Below, one piece after another: positions 13,497 through 23,784 of a DNA stretch of 64,000 nucleotides. The first letter of the stretch is position 1. Each line of letters begins with the position of its first letter. The position numbers and the translations under genes were made by a program. Under the pieces are notes generated by a model. The model saw only the letters and a list, made by a program, of their open reading frames with translations, was not told where the DNA came from and made no database searches. Source of the DNA: Morinoia aosen (lineage: Eukaryota > Arthropoda > Malacostraca > Amphipoda > Talitridae); NCBI GenBank assembly GCA_030386875.1, contig CM059575.1:45042859-45106858 (forward strand), given 5' to 3'.

Positions 13497-13930
13497 ACAG
13501 TGTGCATCCAAGTAAATCGGTCGTACCCTTGGGCAAAGGATCGCAGAGCATCGGGGAGTCAGTTACCGCACAGGATCAAGGCTAGGACAACCAACCCATT
13601 CTGCAATTCGTATTCACGCAGATAACTGTAATTCAATAATCGCAAATAATAATTTTTCAGTCATAGGGCAGGGGTCCAATTTTAGTGACGTACGCATTTT
13701 AGAATCACTGCATATTTTAAAGGGTAGACCAGCATTGAATGATACATCTAGTTCTTTCCCATTGTGCATTTCCATTACATTTATTACATTCTCGTGAACC
13801 GTTTGTATCTGTAACCAATCAAATTTATTTCACATCGTGTGTTTTTCAGCTGATGCTGGGATTTATCCCGAAACGTTCCAAAAATGTTAAGAATTTTATT
13901 CTTCGCTTTTAAAGTTTTAAATTAAACTAA
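13497..13930 (+). repeat. Inverted copy of the Penelope-like 3' end (PLTR)
   Basis: The plus strand here matches the minus strand of 12150-12600, including the GIY-YIG-coding part, the untranslated tail and the TTTATCCCGAAACGTTCC end. Differences are scattered substitutions, so the duplication is not new. Confidence 0.7.
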
Positions 13931-14610
13931 TTTACACTACTCTATTTTTGCCGTAATTTGAAAATATCACGATCTAGTTTGGTTTTAAGAATACAGATAG
14001 TTTAGAGAACTGTTGTATATAAAAATATGCGTCGTTATAATGTGACACTGGTTTTGTGAGTAAGAGCTCCGGAAACTGTTATTACGGAGCTTAATAACGA
14101 GCTAATAACGAGCAAGAGCCTTTACGAGCTCCGGAAGGTATTGTTACCCGCTCTTGCTTGACTTCTGGGCACGACTGGTTTTAAGAGGAAGTCTGTAACC
14201 GACAGCAGCGAATACACTGATACGTGCGTACCAGAGTGTTTCCTTGCTCCAGCCTTGGTAGTCTAAAGCTACTGAAACTGTACTTTGCAGCTACAGCTAA
14301 ATAAACATGTTGTGTTGAAAAGAAACTAAGCAATAAGAGCATGTATCCAATAAAATGTTTAAATAGAAAAAATAAGGTTTAATTACTTTCAGAATATCAA
14401 CAGAACAAAGAAATATATGCGACAAATTTATTTGACCAAAACTGATACCATGTTGAACCACTGTAATTCTAAATCACATTTAGCTCTTTGGGTTAGAATT
14501 TTTTTGAAAGTTTCCAGACAATTTCAGAAACACAAGCAAAGTAAGTGAACTACGATGTGCACAATCATTACCTCTTCAGATTTATTGAAGACGAATGATC
14601 AGCGAGAACG
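13931..14610. other. Intergenic DNA
   Basis: No gene. Around 14065-14160 there is a locally repetitive patch with GAGCTCCGGAA twice and a potential hairpin AGCAAGAGC/GCTCTTGCT; origin unknown. Confidence 0.5.
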
Positions 14611-14945
14611 ATGTCGAATGTCAATGAAATACCGAAAGCTATTCGAAAGCAAACAGTTGACCTTTGTAATGAAGCATTGACCAATAAGTCAATTGCTGAA
14701 CGCGTTAAGTATCCATGCTCAACTGTTAGCGCTAGGTTTCGGATGCGTTGAGAGACTTGGATAATCTCCAATCTGCCAAGAATCGGAGCTCCTCGCAGGA
14801 TCACGAGCCGCTGTAGACGCTATACATAGGTTGTGTAAGATGACGAGTTAGCCCTTGACAACCCGTACATTCTTACGGAAAGAACTGGAATTATAAGAAG
14901 TTCTTGTCAATAGAAAAACGATAACTAGGGAATTGAATCAAAGTG
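14611..14945 (+). pseudogene. Tc1-like transposase, N-terminal fragment
   Basis: The plus strand from the ATG at 14611 encodes a paired-type helix-turn-helix: IRKQTVDLCNEALTNKSIAE, then PCSTVSA, then the linker SNLPRIGAPRRITSR, characteristic of Tc1 transposase DNA-binding domains. Stops occur after the first helix-turn-helix and again after the GAPRR linker, and the DDE domain is missing. The frame is cut by a MITE at 14967. It is a dead fragment of a cut-and-paste element; no TIR for the Tc1 copy was found. Confidence 0.7.
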
Positions 14946-14966
14946 GTCTATATGCCTGGTCGCTTA

Positions 14967-15494
14967 GGGTCCAATCTCGCAGGATTTCTATACCGCCCAA
15001 CCCTCTCCCTCCACCTCCAAGCAGCTACATAAAATTGCCATTCACGCCAATTATTGAACTATTTAGTACTACTGAGGTTTATTAACCTATCTGTTCGTTA
15101 TACATTTATTATTAATCACTGCATTATAACCACTACATGTACGTAGTAAGTGAATACTACAGCGGAATACCAAAGTTGACCTGCATTAAATCATTATAAT
15201 AAGTTTTGACACCGACCGCTGGTGTTTGGGCATTCGACCTTTCATTTCGGCGCTCAAAAACAAGGATTCTCAAACTTTTTTAACTTAACCTCAAACTAAC
15301 TGAACTTGGCCTAACCTAACCCAGCCTAACCTAACTTAACCTAACCTACTTCCTTAAATTAATTTAACCCCAACCTAAAGTACCCTAACCTAACATTGCT
15401 GTAGCTGCTCGGAGGTGGTGCTGTAGCTGCTTGGAGGTGGAGGGAGAGGGTTGGGCGTAGTAGAAATTCTGCGAGATTGGACCCTGTGCTACCT
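14967..15494. mobile_element. MITE with about 65-bp terminal inverted repeats
   Basis: The left end begins AGGGTCCAATCTCGCAGGAT and the right end, reversed, AGGGTCCAATCTCGCAGAAT. Similarity continues through CCCTCTCCCTCCACCTCC and AAGCAGCTACA in both. No clean target duplication abuts the ends; CCTGGTC occurs close to both sides (about 14956 and 15497) but is offset. There is no coding capacity. It interrupts the Tc1 fragment and contains the telomere-like repeat. Confidence 0.65.
15298..15395. repeat. Degenerate telomere-like (CCTAA)n stretch
   Basis: CCTAA and one-base variants recur in blocks between about 15310 and 15395, including CCTAACCTAAC. TTAGG is the ancestral arthropod telomere unit. 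The stretch is interstitial and lies inside the MITE interior. Confidence 0.6.
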
Positions 15495-15802
15495 GGTCAA
15501 TGTTCCCGGACCTAAGTGTGCGGAGGAAATTACGTGGAGTGAGCGGTTAACTCTATGTAAACGTATACTACAGTATTCTGGTGACCACTACTGTGTTCAT
15601 GTTAATGACCGAATTTTAACCTATGTCTGATGAAAAAAAGAATAAAGTTCCTGTTCCTTCTGTGTTAAAATAAAATATTTTGTTCGTAAAGTGATGCGAT
15701 TGATCTGACAGGGAGAAACTGATTTTTTAATTCCTGGCGATTACTATATGTTCTCCGAAATCCCAGTTTTTTCCGCTCCAGACCAGAGCTTAAAATTTGA
15801 AA

Positions 15803-15803
<1 letters not shown>

Positions 15804-15837
<34 letters not shown>

Positions 15838-15838
15838 C
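15804..15838. repeat. (TAG)n microsatellite
   Basis: About eleven uninterrupted AGT/TAG units. Confidence 0.95.
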
Positions 15839-16771
15839 CATGAATTTGCTAGCGCTTCAGTAGGTCCTACTAGGGTAATTCATCAAATATCGAACTGAAC
15901 TGATTATCGAACAACTTTGGAAATATGCGCGTAATAAATTTAGTAAGCATCCAAACTTGCTCAGTGCCAGTGATCTTACATCTAAAACTCCTATTTTAGA
16001 GATAAAAACTAATTTCTGTGAGCTGCAAACTGCTACCAGCGGTTGCGAACGCATTTTCTGTACGACCCTTACAAATTGGTTGAATTTTTTCACTCGAAAA
16101 ATCTTACGCACCTCGGGAAAATTGCGACGGTTTAATTGTTGTTGGGTCACCGTCAACCTCCCGTCATAACTAGAGAGTAGTGTTGTCATATTATGTTCTG
16201 TTATTGTATTTTTTCATTTCCGCCAAAAACTTGATAATTATTCCATGTTCGACATTCAGTTCCTTTTTCATGTCAGTATTAAATACTGAACAAAGGTGTT
16301 CGAATCAAAATTCCTTAAAAATCATGAATTTATGCCTCGAACAAGGCTTTTCGATTCTTAATTCTTTTAAATAACTGAATCGATCTATTGAACGCCTGTT
16401 TTATTTCATTAAAATATTGTATTAACGCTTGATAATAACATTGAATAGTTGAAGATGGGAATTCTGGTGAGGGGCTATCAATCAGCTGCTGGTGTTCCAA
16501 GGCCCTCAAGATCATCAATGATTCGTCTGGCTACATTTACTGATGATCAATCCCTTGCCAAGAAAATTGATGCAAGCATGAATAATAATTCATTGACGAG
16601 TGCTTTACACTCTACTCCAAAAAAGGTCACACAGGTTGATGATCACAATGATGGTTCAAAAAACACTGCAAATGAAACATCGACATCATATTCAAATTTT
16701 GATAACTCTCCATTCAAATACATCTTGAAAATAAGTAATGAGACAGTTATTTCAAACAAACAAACAAAACA

Positions 16772-17050
16772 AACATCGGCATCTTTGGGATGCTTTATTT
16801 CCAATCAAGCCTGATACAAATGATCTTAAGCATTGGTTTTTCAAATGTCTTATAACTAACTCTATATATAGGACCCCATGACGGTTCCCCCGTAAAGCCG
16901 GTACCCATTTCCGACACCTGGGTCGAGTGGGGTATTGTGCTTGAGCTTTCCCCTATACCCAACGGGGAAAATCGCAGCGCCAGCGCCGGGATACGAACCC
17001 GCGACTCCAACATACAAGTCCGATCCCTTAACCGCTGTGCCACCGCGAGC
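16772..17050 (-). mobile_element. tRNA-derived SINE, copy 2
   Basis: Nearly identical to 10877-11154 along its length, in the same orientation. The 3' tail continues into a (TTTG)n run on the minus strand (16754-16773), a typical SINE 3' microsatellite. The B box has one change (GTTCGTATCC). Confidence 0.85.
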
Positions 17051-17188
17051 ATTTCCAAGAAAATCCAGTGCACCAAAGAAAAAATGAATGAAAGAAAAAC
17101 GTATATTTTCCAGGTGGCCACATGAGATACATGTCAACATATTGGGTTTTAAAAAGTTTCTTAATATAGGACGTCCTAAAACAAAAGT

Positions 17189-17357
17189 TCCATACGAGGA
17201 GTACTAATTGACAAACTATCAGAGGTGTACAAATAGATAGACCATACGAGGCATAATAATGGACAAAATATACGAGGCGTACTAATAGACAAACCATACG
17301 TGGCGTGCTAATAGTCTAACAAATGTTCCATACGAGGAGAACTAATTGACAAACCAT
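17189..17357. repeat. Minisatellite, about 26-bp units, six copies
   Basis: Units of the form ATACGAGGCGTACTAATAGA followed by CAAACC repeat with substitutions. The first and last units share a TTCCATACGAGGAG start, hinting at a higher-order repeat of about 150 bp. Confidence 0.75.
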
Positions 17358-17613
17358 CCTGTTCGAATCAAAATTCTTGTTCGATTCATGTTCGATATTG
17401 ATGAAATTATGTTATTGAAGAATTCGATTTTTAAAGCAATAAATAAATTTCAACAATCTACGTTGTCTTTAAAGCGACATCACAGAACAAGAAAGCAACT
17501 GTTCAAGAATAATCTTGAGGCCCGCAACAGTTATTCAGAGCAAAATTTACCGATTTATGAAGGTTGTTTCGAGACACACGTGGTTTCTGTTCGATATTTG
17601 ATGAATTACCCTA

Positions 17614-17884
17614 TATCGCGCCGAAGGTCTCGCGTCACAATTATCGGCCTATCGGTCACATCACCGCTGTGGTACAAAATAACCATCAATCACCATCACA
17701 GAACTCCATGCAACAAATTCAAGAATACGCAAACAGATTAGACATTGCAGCCACAAACACAACAAAAAGTCAGTCATGACAAGCTCAAATAAAATTCAGT
17801 TGCTTCAAGCACAACTGCTCCACCAGTTCAGTCATAAAAGCAAGTATTGAGTCCCCGGAATTATTCCGAAACACGTAAAAAAAC
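17614..17884. other. Short spacer
   Basis: No recognised feature between the TIR transposon and the 3' end of the I-group retrotransposon. Confidence 0.5.
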
Positions 17885-18071
17885 AGAAAATCAGGTTACA
17901 TATGCATTGATTGGGCAGCCGAGCCCCAGGGGGTTTCAGCTGCCCACCCATTTTACGGCCGAGCGCCGTACCCACGCTGAAACCCCCGTTGGGCATCACG
18001 TAGGCGCGCTCGGCCGTATTACAGTTTATCATTAAGATAGCAAAGCTTGAAATTTATTTTTCATCACAAAA
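17885..18071 (-). other. 3' UTR of the I-group retrotransposon
   Basis: GC-rich sequence after the ORF2 stop, with two GGGTTTCAGC/GCTGAAACCCCC segments and two CGGCCGAGCG/CGCTCGGCCG segments that can pair into long hairpins. Such structure may serve reverse-transcriptase recognition. No poly(A) tail was seen; the end is set only by loss of GC richness. Confidence 0.45.
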
Positions 18072-19271
18072 TCAAATTTTTGAAAGTATATTGCACGATT
18101 CAATAAACGCTCTCAGTGCATCAGTGTGGAAAGGGGCACGCTCAGGTTCCGCCAGATTGCTTCGCATCATTGCATCCGGATCATTACCGCGCAAACGTGG
18201 GAAGCACGCGCGCCGGACACCTGCATGCAACGGGCACACGACAAGAAAGTGTTCAACGGTCAAAGGAACCCTGCATCGCTCACAGAGCGGTTGGGGGAGC
18301 CGCTCCATGAGGTAGATGTGCGTAAGTCTCGTATGACCAATCCGCAGACGGCACAAATCCACCTCCATCCGGCGACTACGACAGCTGGACGAGGTCCATT
18401 CACGCACAGTGTTTTTAATCTTCCAGAGCTTATTGTTATTCTCGGCAGCCCACCGCTGTTGCCATAATTCTCTTACTGCTGCCTTAATTCTAGGATAGTA
18501 GTCACGGCAGGGCACAGATGCATTCAAAGTGTCTCCTTCAGCGGCGGCCGCTAATTTTGCTTCGGTGTCCGCTCTCTCATTTCCCGAGACACCCACGTGC
18601 CCATGCACCCAACAAAACCTGACCTGTTTTGAGACGCGTACAAGTCGCATCAACACGTCGTAAATCTCACCAATAACGGGGTGGCTGCTTGCATAGCTTT
18701 GAATAGCATCTATGATGCGCTTCGAGTCCGTGAAAATAGTGAAGTGGTAATTTGGATGCTCCTCTATGAGTTGCAGAGCCTGCACGACACCATACAGTTC
18801 AGCAGTGAACACAGAGGTCTCCGGGAGAAGTCTTCCAGCTCTCACCATCTCACCCGAGACAGCGGAGCACCCTACAGCGTTGCCAGACTTTGAGCCATCG
18901 GTGTAGATCTTCACTGAAGCAGCGTGCTGGTCAACAACATGTTCAAGAAACAGGCCTCTAATGGCGTTAGCCGGAAACGAAAGCTTTTTGGGCAGCCGAC
19001 ACCCAGTGCAGAAAGTCTTTATTGGTAGTCGCCAGGTTGGGGTGCTATCAGGAATATAGGGGCACACTCGCATACCATCCAGCTGCATGGTCTGAACCAG
19101 CACATGATAGCTCATGGATGAAGGAAGTATGGAAAGCGCAGATATCGTCCCAAAGGTGCGTGTACGCTCATCCAAGTTGGGGATAGAGGGAGCTGCTCCA
19201 GTCTGGCCAGGTACTGCAGGCTCAGGGTAAGCCGCCGTGCCCAGAGAGGGGGCTTGCCACTCTCCATACAC
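18072..19271 (-). pseudogene. ORF2, C-terminal part: RNase H and terminal zinc region
   Basis: About 400 codons. The RNase H domain is complete: YTDGSKSGN (first Asp), AELYGV (Glu), TDSKRI (second Asp) and WVHGHVGVSGNERAD (His and last Asp). It would remove RNA from the cDNA hybrid. Downstream lies CRLRIGHTRLTH, then LCERCRVPLTVEHFLVVCPL, the Cys/His motif typical of the C-terminus of I and R1-like ORF2. The frame is open to the stop at 18072. Its N-terminal side is joined to the RT only by frameshifts near 19140-19270, so it is not independently expressed. Confidence 0.8.
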
Positions 19272-21210
19272 AAACTAGCCACTGGTGAAGTGCGAAAAGC
19301 GCCAGTGCACAGTCGGAGGGCGGTATGATGCAGAGGATCTAGTTTTGCCAGGTTAGTTTCCCTGGCATTTTGGTAGACAACACATCCATAATCCGTCTTA
19401 CTTCTAATAAGCGTCCTGTATAGCCTGAGCAGCGTAGCCCTGTCTGCCCCCATGACAAACCAGATAGACATTTCAGTATATTCATTCGCCGGGTGCACTC
19501 AAGCTTGAGAGAATTCAAGTGCGGTTTCCATGACAGCTTATCGTCCACAATCATTCCCAAGAATTTGGCACTATGAACAAAGCTTACCATCCTTCCTTGT
19601 AGTACCAGTCGCGGAGGGTTGCAGCGCTTACGCCCCTGGAAGTGCAGGCCAACAGTCTTATCCGGGGAAAAAACAAAACCATGTTCTGTTGTAGCCCAGT
19701 TGTTCACACGACTGATAGTTATTTGCATCCTGCAGCTCAAGGCTGGCAGGTGTGCAGATGAAGAGTAAAGCATGAAATCATCCACATATAGAGACGCCGA
19801 CACGTCGGGAGGCAAAACAGATGTAATCTCGTTAAGGCCCACGATGAAGAGTGTGCAGCTCATTACACTGCCCTGTGGTAGGCCCTCGTGTTGCACTTGC
19901 AGCGAGGACAACGTTGTGCCAACTCTGACGCGAAAAGTTCTTTCTCTTAGAAATTCCTGCACATACATGGCCAAATTACCGCGGAGTCCGTATCCGTGCA
20001 AAGTTCTTAGAATTCCGTATCTCCACGCAGTGTCATAGGCCTTGTGCAGATCAAAGAAGACACACAGAGTCTGGCGGCGCTGGGCGAGATTGGCCACCAG
20101 GTAGTTCTGGAGACGAACCAGAGCGTCTGTTGTCCCTCGATGCGGTCGAAAACCAAACTAAGCAGGATTTATCAATTCTTCAGACTCCAACCATCTCATT
20201 AGCCGGATGTTGACGATTCTCTCCATCAATTTGCCAATACAGCTGGTTAAAGCAATAGGGCGGTAACTATTCGGGTTAGAGAGGGGTTTATTTGGTGTTG
20301 CAAAGGCCCGGACTGTTGCAATGCGCCACTGGCTTGGGTACATATGCACGTTTCATACTTTGTTATAAATATATAAGAGGTGACAGACTGCTGTAGAGTG
20401 CATTCTCTTCAACATCTGGTAGTGGATGCCATCAGGACCAGGTGCTGTATTTTTTGACTTCTTTAAGGCATAGTATAGTTCAGTAATAGTGAGGGGGTCA
20501 TTGTAAGACAGCATGGCATTCGTAGAGAAGTCAAGTGCCTGCCGCTCTTGCTGGAGCTTAAGCGCTAGGAAAGCAGGAGGATATGAGCGACCGTTGCTCA
20601 CACGAGAGAAGTTCCGGGCCAGGGTATCCGCTACACGTCCTGGATCTGCAGTGAGAGTGCCGTCAATCTCCAAGCACGGTTTCCTGGAGCCATACCTTCC
20701 TTTCATCTTATTAACGCGCTGCCACACCTTCGCCATGGGGGTGTCTGTATTCAAGGTTGATACATATCTCTTCCAGGACATCTTCCGAGCTTCATCTTTC
20801 ACATTTTGGGCTTTGGCCCTCGCTCGATTGTACGCAATCTTATCCGCTACTTCTCCCGTCCGCTGGTATTTTCGCAGGGCTCGCTTCCGTATAGCGTTTG
20901 CTGCTGCACACTCACCATTCCACCAAGGTATACAATGTCTTGGTGGCCCTCCACTTGATTGAGGGATAGCAACATTTGCAGCAGCATGCAGGGTTTTTTC
21001 CAACTGATCCACCAAGGCATCCACGTTTAGGGTCTCATTGGGTTCCTCCATCAACGACAATGCCTCGATAGTTCTCCAATCTGCGTGCCTCAGTATCATG
21101 GAGCTAGGATATATGGAGGGAGCATAGCCGTCTGTGAAGAGAACCAGTTTTTGAGATTTCTCCCATGTCTGTGGTAACCAATAGCCGTCTCGCAAGTGTG
21201 ACGTCAGCAC
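19112..21210 (-). pseudogene. ORF2, reverse transcriptase part (several lesions)
   Basis: Starting at 21210 the frame encodes the linker with CIPWWNGECAAANAIRKRAL and the entry of the RT with NTAPGPDGIHYQML. In-frame stops at 20350-20352 and just before 20157 interrupt it. SYRPIALTSCIGKLMERIVN, FFDLHKAYDTAWR (catalytic Asp), LPQGSVMSCTLF and SLYVDDFMLY (the YVDD site) follow, then the thumb with AKFLGMIVDDKLSWK. Near 19400-19500 the frame shifts to an overlapping one continuing to 19112. All RT blocks are present, so the copy is not ancient, but at least two stops and two or three frameshifts make it inactive. Confidence 0.8.
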
Positions 21211-22004
21211 GGAAGCCAGTTACCTCCTGACTACGCTGGGATGCGCACACGCTCGCTTAATGCTCTTCCAGCTGTTGAGTTAATCGTCAATCATTAATTT
21301 CGGATTCTAAAGGCCCGAATACACGAACGCTCATCACCGTCACCGATCCTTATGAGAGCCGCTTAGCCCCACCCACTGCAGCTAAGCTCCACCCACTGCA
21401 AGCCAAAATGACCCTTATTTCGTGAGCGGCACCGATCCTTATGACCGTCACCGGCATTTCAAGCATGTTAGATATTTTCCCTAATCAGCGTCAATTACAA
21501 TGAACGGTGACGGCGAAGAGCGCGCGTGTATAAGCTCGGCAGTGACCGTTCACGCTCACTGCTTACTGGTGGGCGGGGCTTAATGCCGCTCACGATGATC
21601 GGTGACGGTGAAAAAAGCGTGCGTGTATTTTGGCCTTAAGACTCCGAAAGATAATAAATTGTGTTTCCTCACTTGAGGACACTTAATATTATCAAAATTA
21701 CTAGCAAAGATACATTTAGAGTTGAAAACTATAAAGATTACAGGCCCTTGAATATAACAAATTAGAGAGCGACTTGCACGCGCACCTCATCCTTCGATTT
21801 GTCGAGCGGTACTAATCTTGCTTTGGAAAATGGGAGGGCGAATCGTAGAGGAGGTGAGGAGGCGAGGAGGAGCCAACTTCAGCCAAGCGTCTGTGATTGG
21901 CTCACGTGTGGGGCCTTGCCAATGCCCCAGTCTCCCAACTTTTGCAGCTAATTTGAACCCGATTGGAATCGGCTATGCTCCCTCCAGTATATCCTAGCTC
22001 CATG
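21097..22004. repeat. Inverted duplication of 34-35 bp flanking a rearranged segment
   Basis: The arm at 21097-21130 (CATGGAGCTAGGATAT...) is the reverse complement of the arm at 21970-22004, apart from one small difference. On the minus strand the 21097 arm is sense coding (GYAPSIYPSS) while the other is antisense. The 0.84 kb between them contains non-retrotransposon DNA and a MITE. Confidence 0.7.
21311..21636. mobile_element. PIF/Harbinger-like MITE, 326 bp
   Basis: The left end AGGCCCGAATACACGAACGC and the reversed right end AGGCCAAAATACACGCACGC share imperfect TIRs that run about 60 bp through CACCGTCACCGATC. TAA flanks both sides (21308-21310 and 21637-21639), a TWA duplication. No open frame. 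Confidence 0.75.
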
Positions 22005-22708
22005 CTCAGTGTATAGCGCGGTTCCGTGGAGATAGGGCGGCGTTGCTGCATGTTTATCACAATGGGATAATGTTCACTGCCATACGTGTCTTCGGCGACG
22101 GTCCATTGGGCATCTGGGTAGACCTCTGGCGAGCACAGACTAAGGTCTATGGCAGATGAGGTATTGCTTTGGACATGGAAGTGTGTCGGTGCTCCAATGT
22201 TCAGCAAGCATAAGTCAGTGGAAGCAAGGAACTCCTCCACCGCCCTACCATGTCGGTCAGTAGTCTCGTTACCCCAGTACACGTGTTTGGCGTTGAGGTC
22301 TCCAAGTATAAATGCCGGCCTATCTAGTTGACTGCTAATATGAGTGATGTCCTGCGAGTTGAGAAGGTCTCCAGGTGGAACGTATACATTGCATACAGAC
22401 ACCATACGTCGTCCGATGCACATGTGAAGGGCTAGAGCCTGCAGCCTAGTGTTCAGGGTCACCCTACTATACCCAACGTCCCCTCGCACCATAACCGCCA
22501 GTCCCATTCCTGGCACTGGGTCGGGTATTGGCGAGAAAAACTCAACATTGTAGTTTGACGGGGGGGGGGGGGGGGGGGCGAGTTGAAGGCTTCCAAGAAT
22601 GGTCTCCTGTAGACAGACACAGATAGGCTGATGCATTTCAATGAGCACTCTGAGGTCACCGTAGTTACGGCGGTATCCTCGTATGTTCCACTGGATAAAG
22701 GTATTCAT
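21902..22708 (-). pseudogene. ORF2, apurinic-type endonuclease
   Basis: The ATG at 22708 is followed by QWNIRGYRRNYGDL, LQETIL, NVYVPPG, ILGDLNAKHVYWG (the GD-N-H core), DRHGRAVEEF, AIDLSL and SEHYPIVI, the complete motif series of the EEP endonuclease that nicks target DNA for target-primed reverse transcription. The frame leaves the family at about 22010, where an inverted duplication begins; residues beyond are not authentic. A polyproline stretch is encoded by the 19-nt G run at 22560-22578. Before the Polinton insertion, the ATG overlapped the ORF1 stop as ATGA (see findings). Confidence 0.8.
22560..22578. repeat. 19-nt poly(G) tract inside the endonuclease
   Basis: An uninterrupted G run on the plus strand, read as consecutive Pro codons on the coding strand. 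Its length is prone to replication and sequencing error. Confidence 0.9.
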
Positions 22709-22775
22709 GGTTTGCTTACTTTGGTTTTACACGGGTATGATTTCCCTTCAAGTTCTTGCTGTGAGGTACATCCCG

Positions 22776-22982
22776 AGTAGTAAGCACAATACCAATCGGA
22801 TCACAATTCGCCACAATTAGCTTGAAATGGAAATTATTTATTGAAAAATTTTCAAAAAAAATTATTCATTGACGAATTTTGACTTTTTATAAGTCAAAAC
22901 TACTTACACAAACGACTAAGTCACTTTTAGATATAAATTTCAATTTTCTTAATCTAACCACGTGGGTTTCATCAATAAAAAC
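22776..22982 (+). repeat. Polinton left terminal inverted repeat
   Basis: 207 bp, matching the complement of 36701-36907 except at about two positions (near 22800 and 22813). It contains a perfect hairpin TTTTGACTT/AAGTCAAAA at about 22886-22908. In protein-primed elements the termini act as replication origins and integrase substrates. Confidence 0.95.
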
Positions 22983-23281
22983 TACTTCCGTTTTATCATT
23001 TTCCTTATTTGCAAAAAAATTGTTCAAATTCAAATCAGTTTCCCGTTCAACTATTTTTCTAAGGCGGACATAGAAAATGAACTGAGATTTCGTGGTAGAC
23101 TTGTCAAATTTCAATCATATATGATTACGTCTGAACTATTACATAAAAAACTATTGAAAACAAACAAAATTGAATTTAAAATAATAAATAGAATGTTGAA
23201 CAGAGATGTTAAAACGAAATAATTTATATAATGAAGAGACATGTAAAAAGTGTACACAACAATTTCACACCAATTTCACCT

Positions 23282-23362
23282 CTCTTGGTGGCGTAGTGGT
23301 CTAAGGCGCTACCGCAGGAAGCTATTGTCGGGACTCCGCGGGTTCGAATCCCGCCAAATAGC
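23282..23362 (+). ncRNA. tRNA-like sequence 1 (probable pseudo-tRNA)
   Basis: A box TGGCGTAGTGG (23289-23299), D-arm closing AAGGCGC and a perfect T arm GCGGG-TTCGAAT-CCCGC (23338-23354, B box GGTTCGAATCC). The candidate acceptor 23282-23288/23355-23361 pairs at 5 of 7 positions. The anticodon stem does not pair, so no isotype is assigned; head and length resemble Leu/Ser-type tRNAs. Confidence 0.55.
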
Positions 23363-23548
23363 ACACTTTTTTATGTTGACAAAACGAAGGGCTGATACGT
23401 AAATTAAATATTTTCTATTTTTTCTCTTTACCGAATGAAAGTAAAGAAAGTTTTGACATGACTATGAATTGTAAAAAATCGAAGCATTTTTCTTCCATAT
23501 TCAGAAAAAGTTTGGGGAAATAGCCTAAAATTCTCCATTGTAGAGTAG

Positions 23549-23630
23549 ATCTATTTGGTCTAGTGGTAACGTGTTGGGGTGGCGTTATGAAAATGGACAA
23601 GAGCTGAGGGTTCGATTCCGGAAATGAATG
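23549..23630 (+). ncRNA. tRNA-like sequence 2 (probable pseudo-tRNA)
   Basis: A box TGGTCTAGTGG (23556-23566) and B box GGTTCGATTCC (23609-23619), 42 nt apart. The acceptor 23549-23555/23623-23629 pairs at 6 of 7 positions counting a G-U. The T stem has decayed and the anticodon region is unclear. The head resembles tRNA-Glu/Gly types. Confidence 0.5.
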
Positions 23631-23784
23631 GCTGGGTTTTTCATTTTCATGGTTACATGGACCTGTAATAGAATCCCCGCACGAACTGGAGAGAACGTCA
23701 CGAAGCAAATGGAGGGAGTGTCAAATATTTCAATTACCTAAAAATAAAAATTAATTAGGAGAAAACTTCATGGAAGATTTATTC

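Larger units (their letters stand above)
12150..13930 (-). mobile_element. Penelope-like element (PLE), 5'-truncated, with inverted 3' ends
   Basis: The minus strand carries a PLE reverse transcriptase followed by a GIY-YIG endonuclease region and a 3' end. A second copy of that 3' end (13497-13930) lies on the plus strand, forming inverted repeats of about 430 bp with roughly 90% identity. Both arms contain CGTTTCGGGATAAATCCCA near the end, a sequence style common in PLE terminal repeats. Inverted or tandem terminal repeats (PLTRs) are a known peculiarity of Penelope elements. Upstream coding sequence beyond RT motif 4 is missing, replaced by the inverted arm. Confidence 0.75.
15873..17611. 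mobile_element. DNA transposon with 23-bp TIRs and TA target duplication
   Basis: The left end reads GGGTAATTCATCAAATATCG and the right end is its exact complement over at least 23 bp. TA flanks both sides (15871-15872 and 17612-17613). The 1.74-kb interior has no intact transposase. A 121-codon frame at 16449-16814 and a 110-codon minus frame at 15857-16189 show no motif I recognise. A GTTCGAATCAAAATTC word recurs near 16297 and 17361, so part of the interior is repeated. It contains SINE copy 2 and a minisatellite. The TA duplication would fit Tc1/mariner/pogo, but the TIR sequence is not one I can assign. Confidence 0.6.

Noticed and set aside
17189..17357. Regular short repeats resembling a CRISPR array
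   Set aside because: Repeats are head to tail without unique spacers, diverged, and in eukaryotic DNA; a minisatellite explains them.
18091..20962. Plus-strand frames across the ORF2 region
   Set aside because: Antisense to RNase H and RT coding sequence with full motif sets.
22887..23708. Several 60-97-codon frames in the Polinton left arm
   Set aside because: They overlap the TIR and tRNA-like sequences, have no family signature and no start motif.
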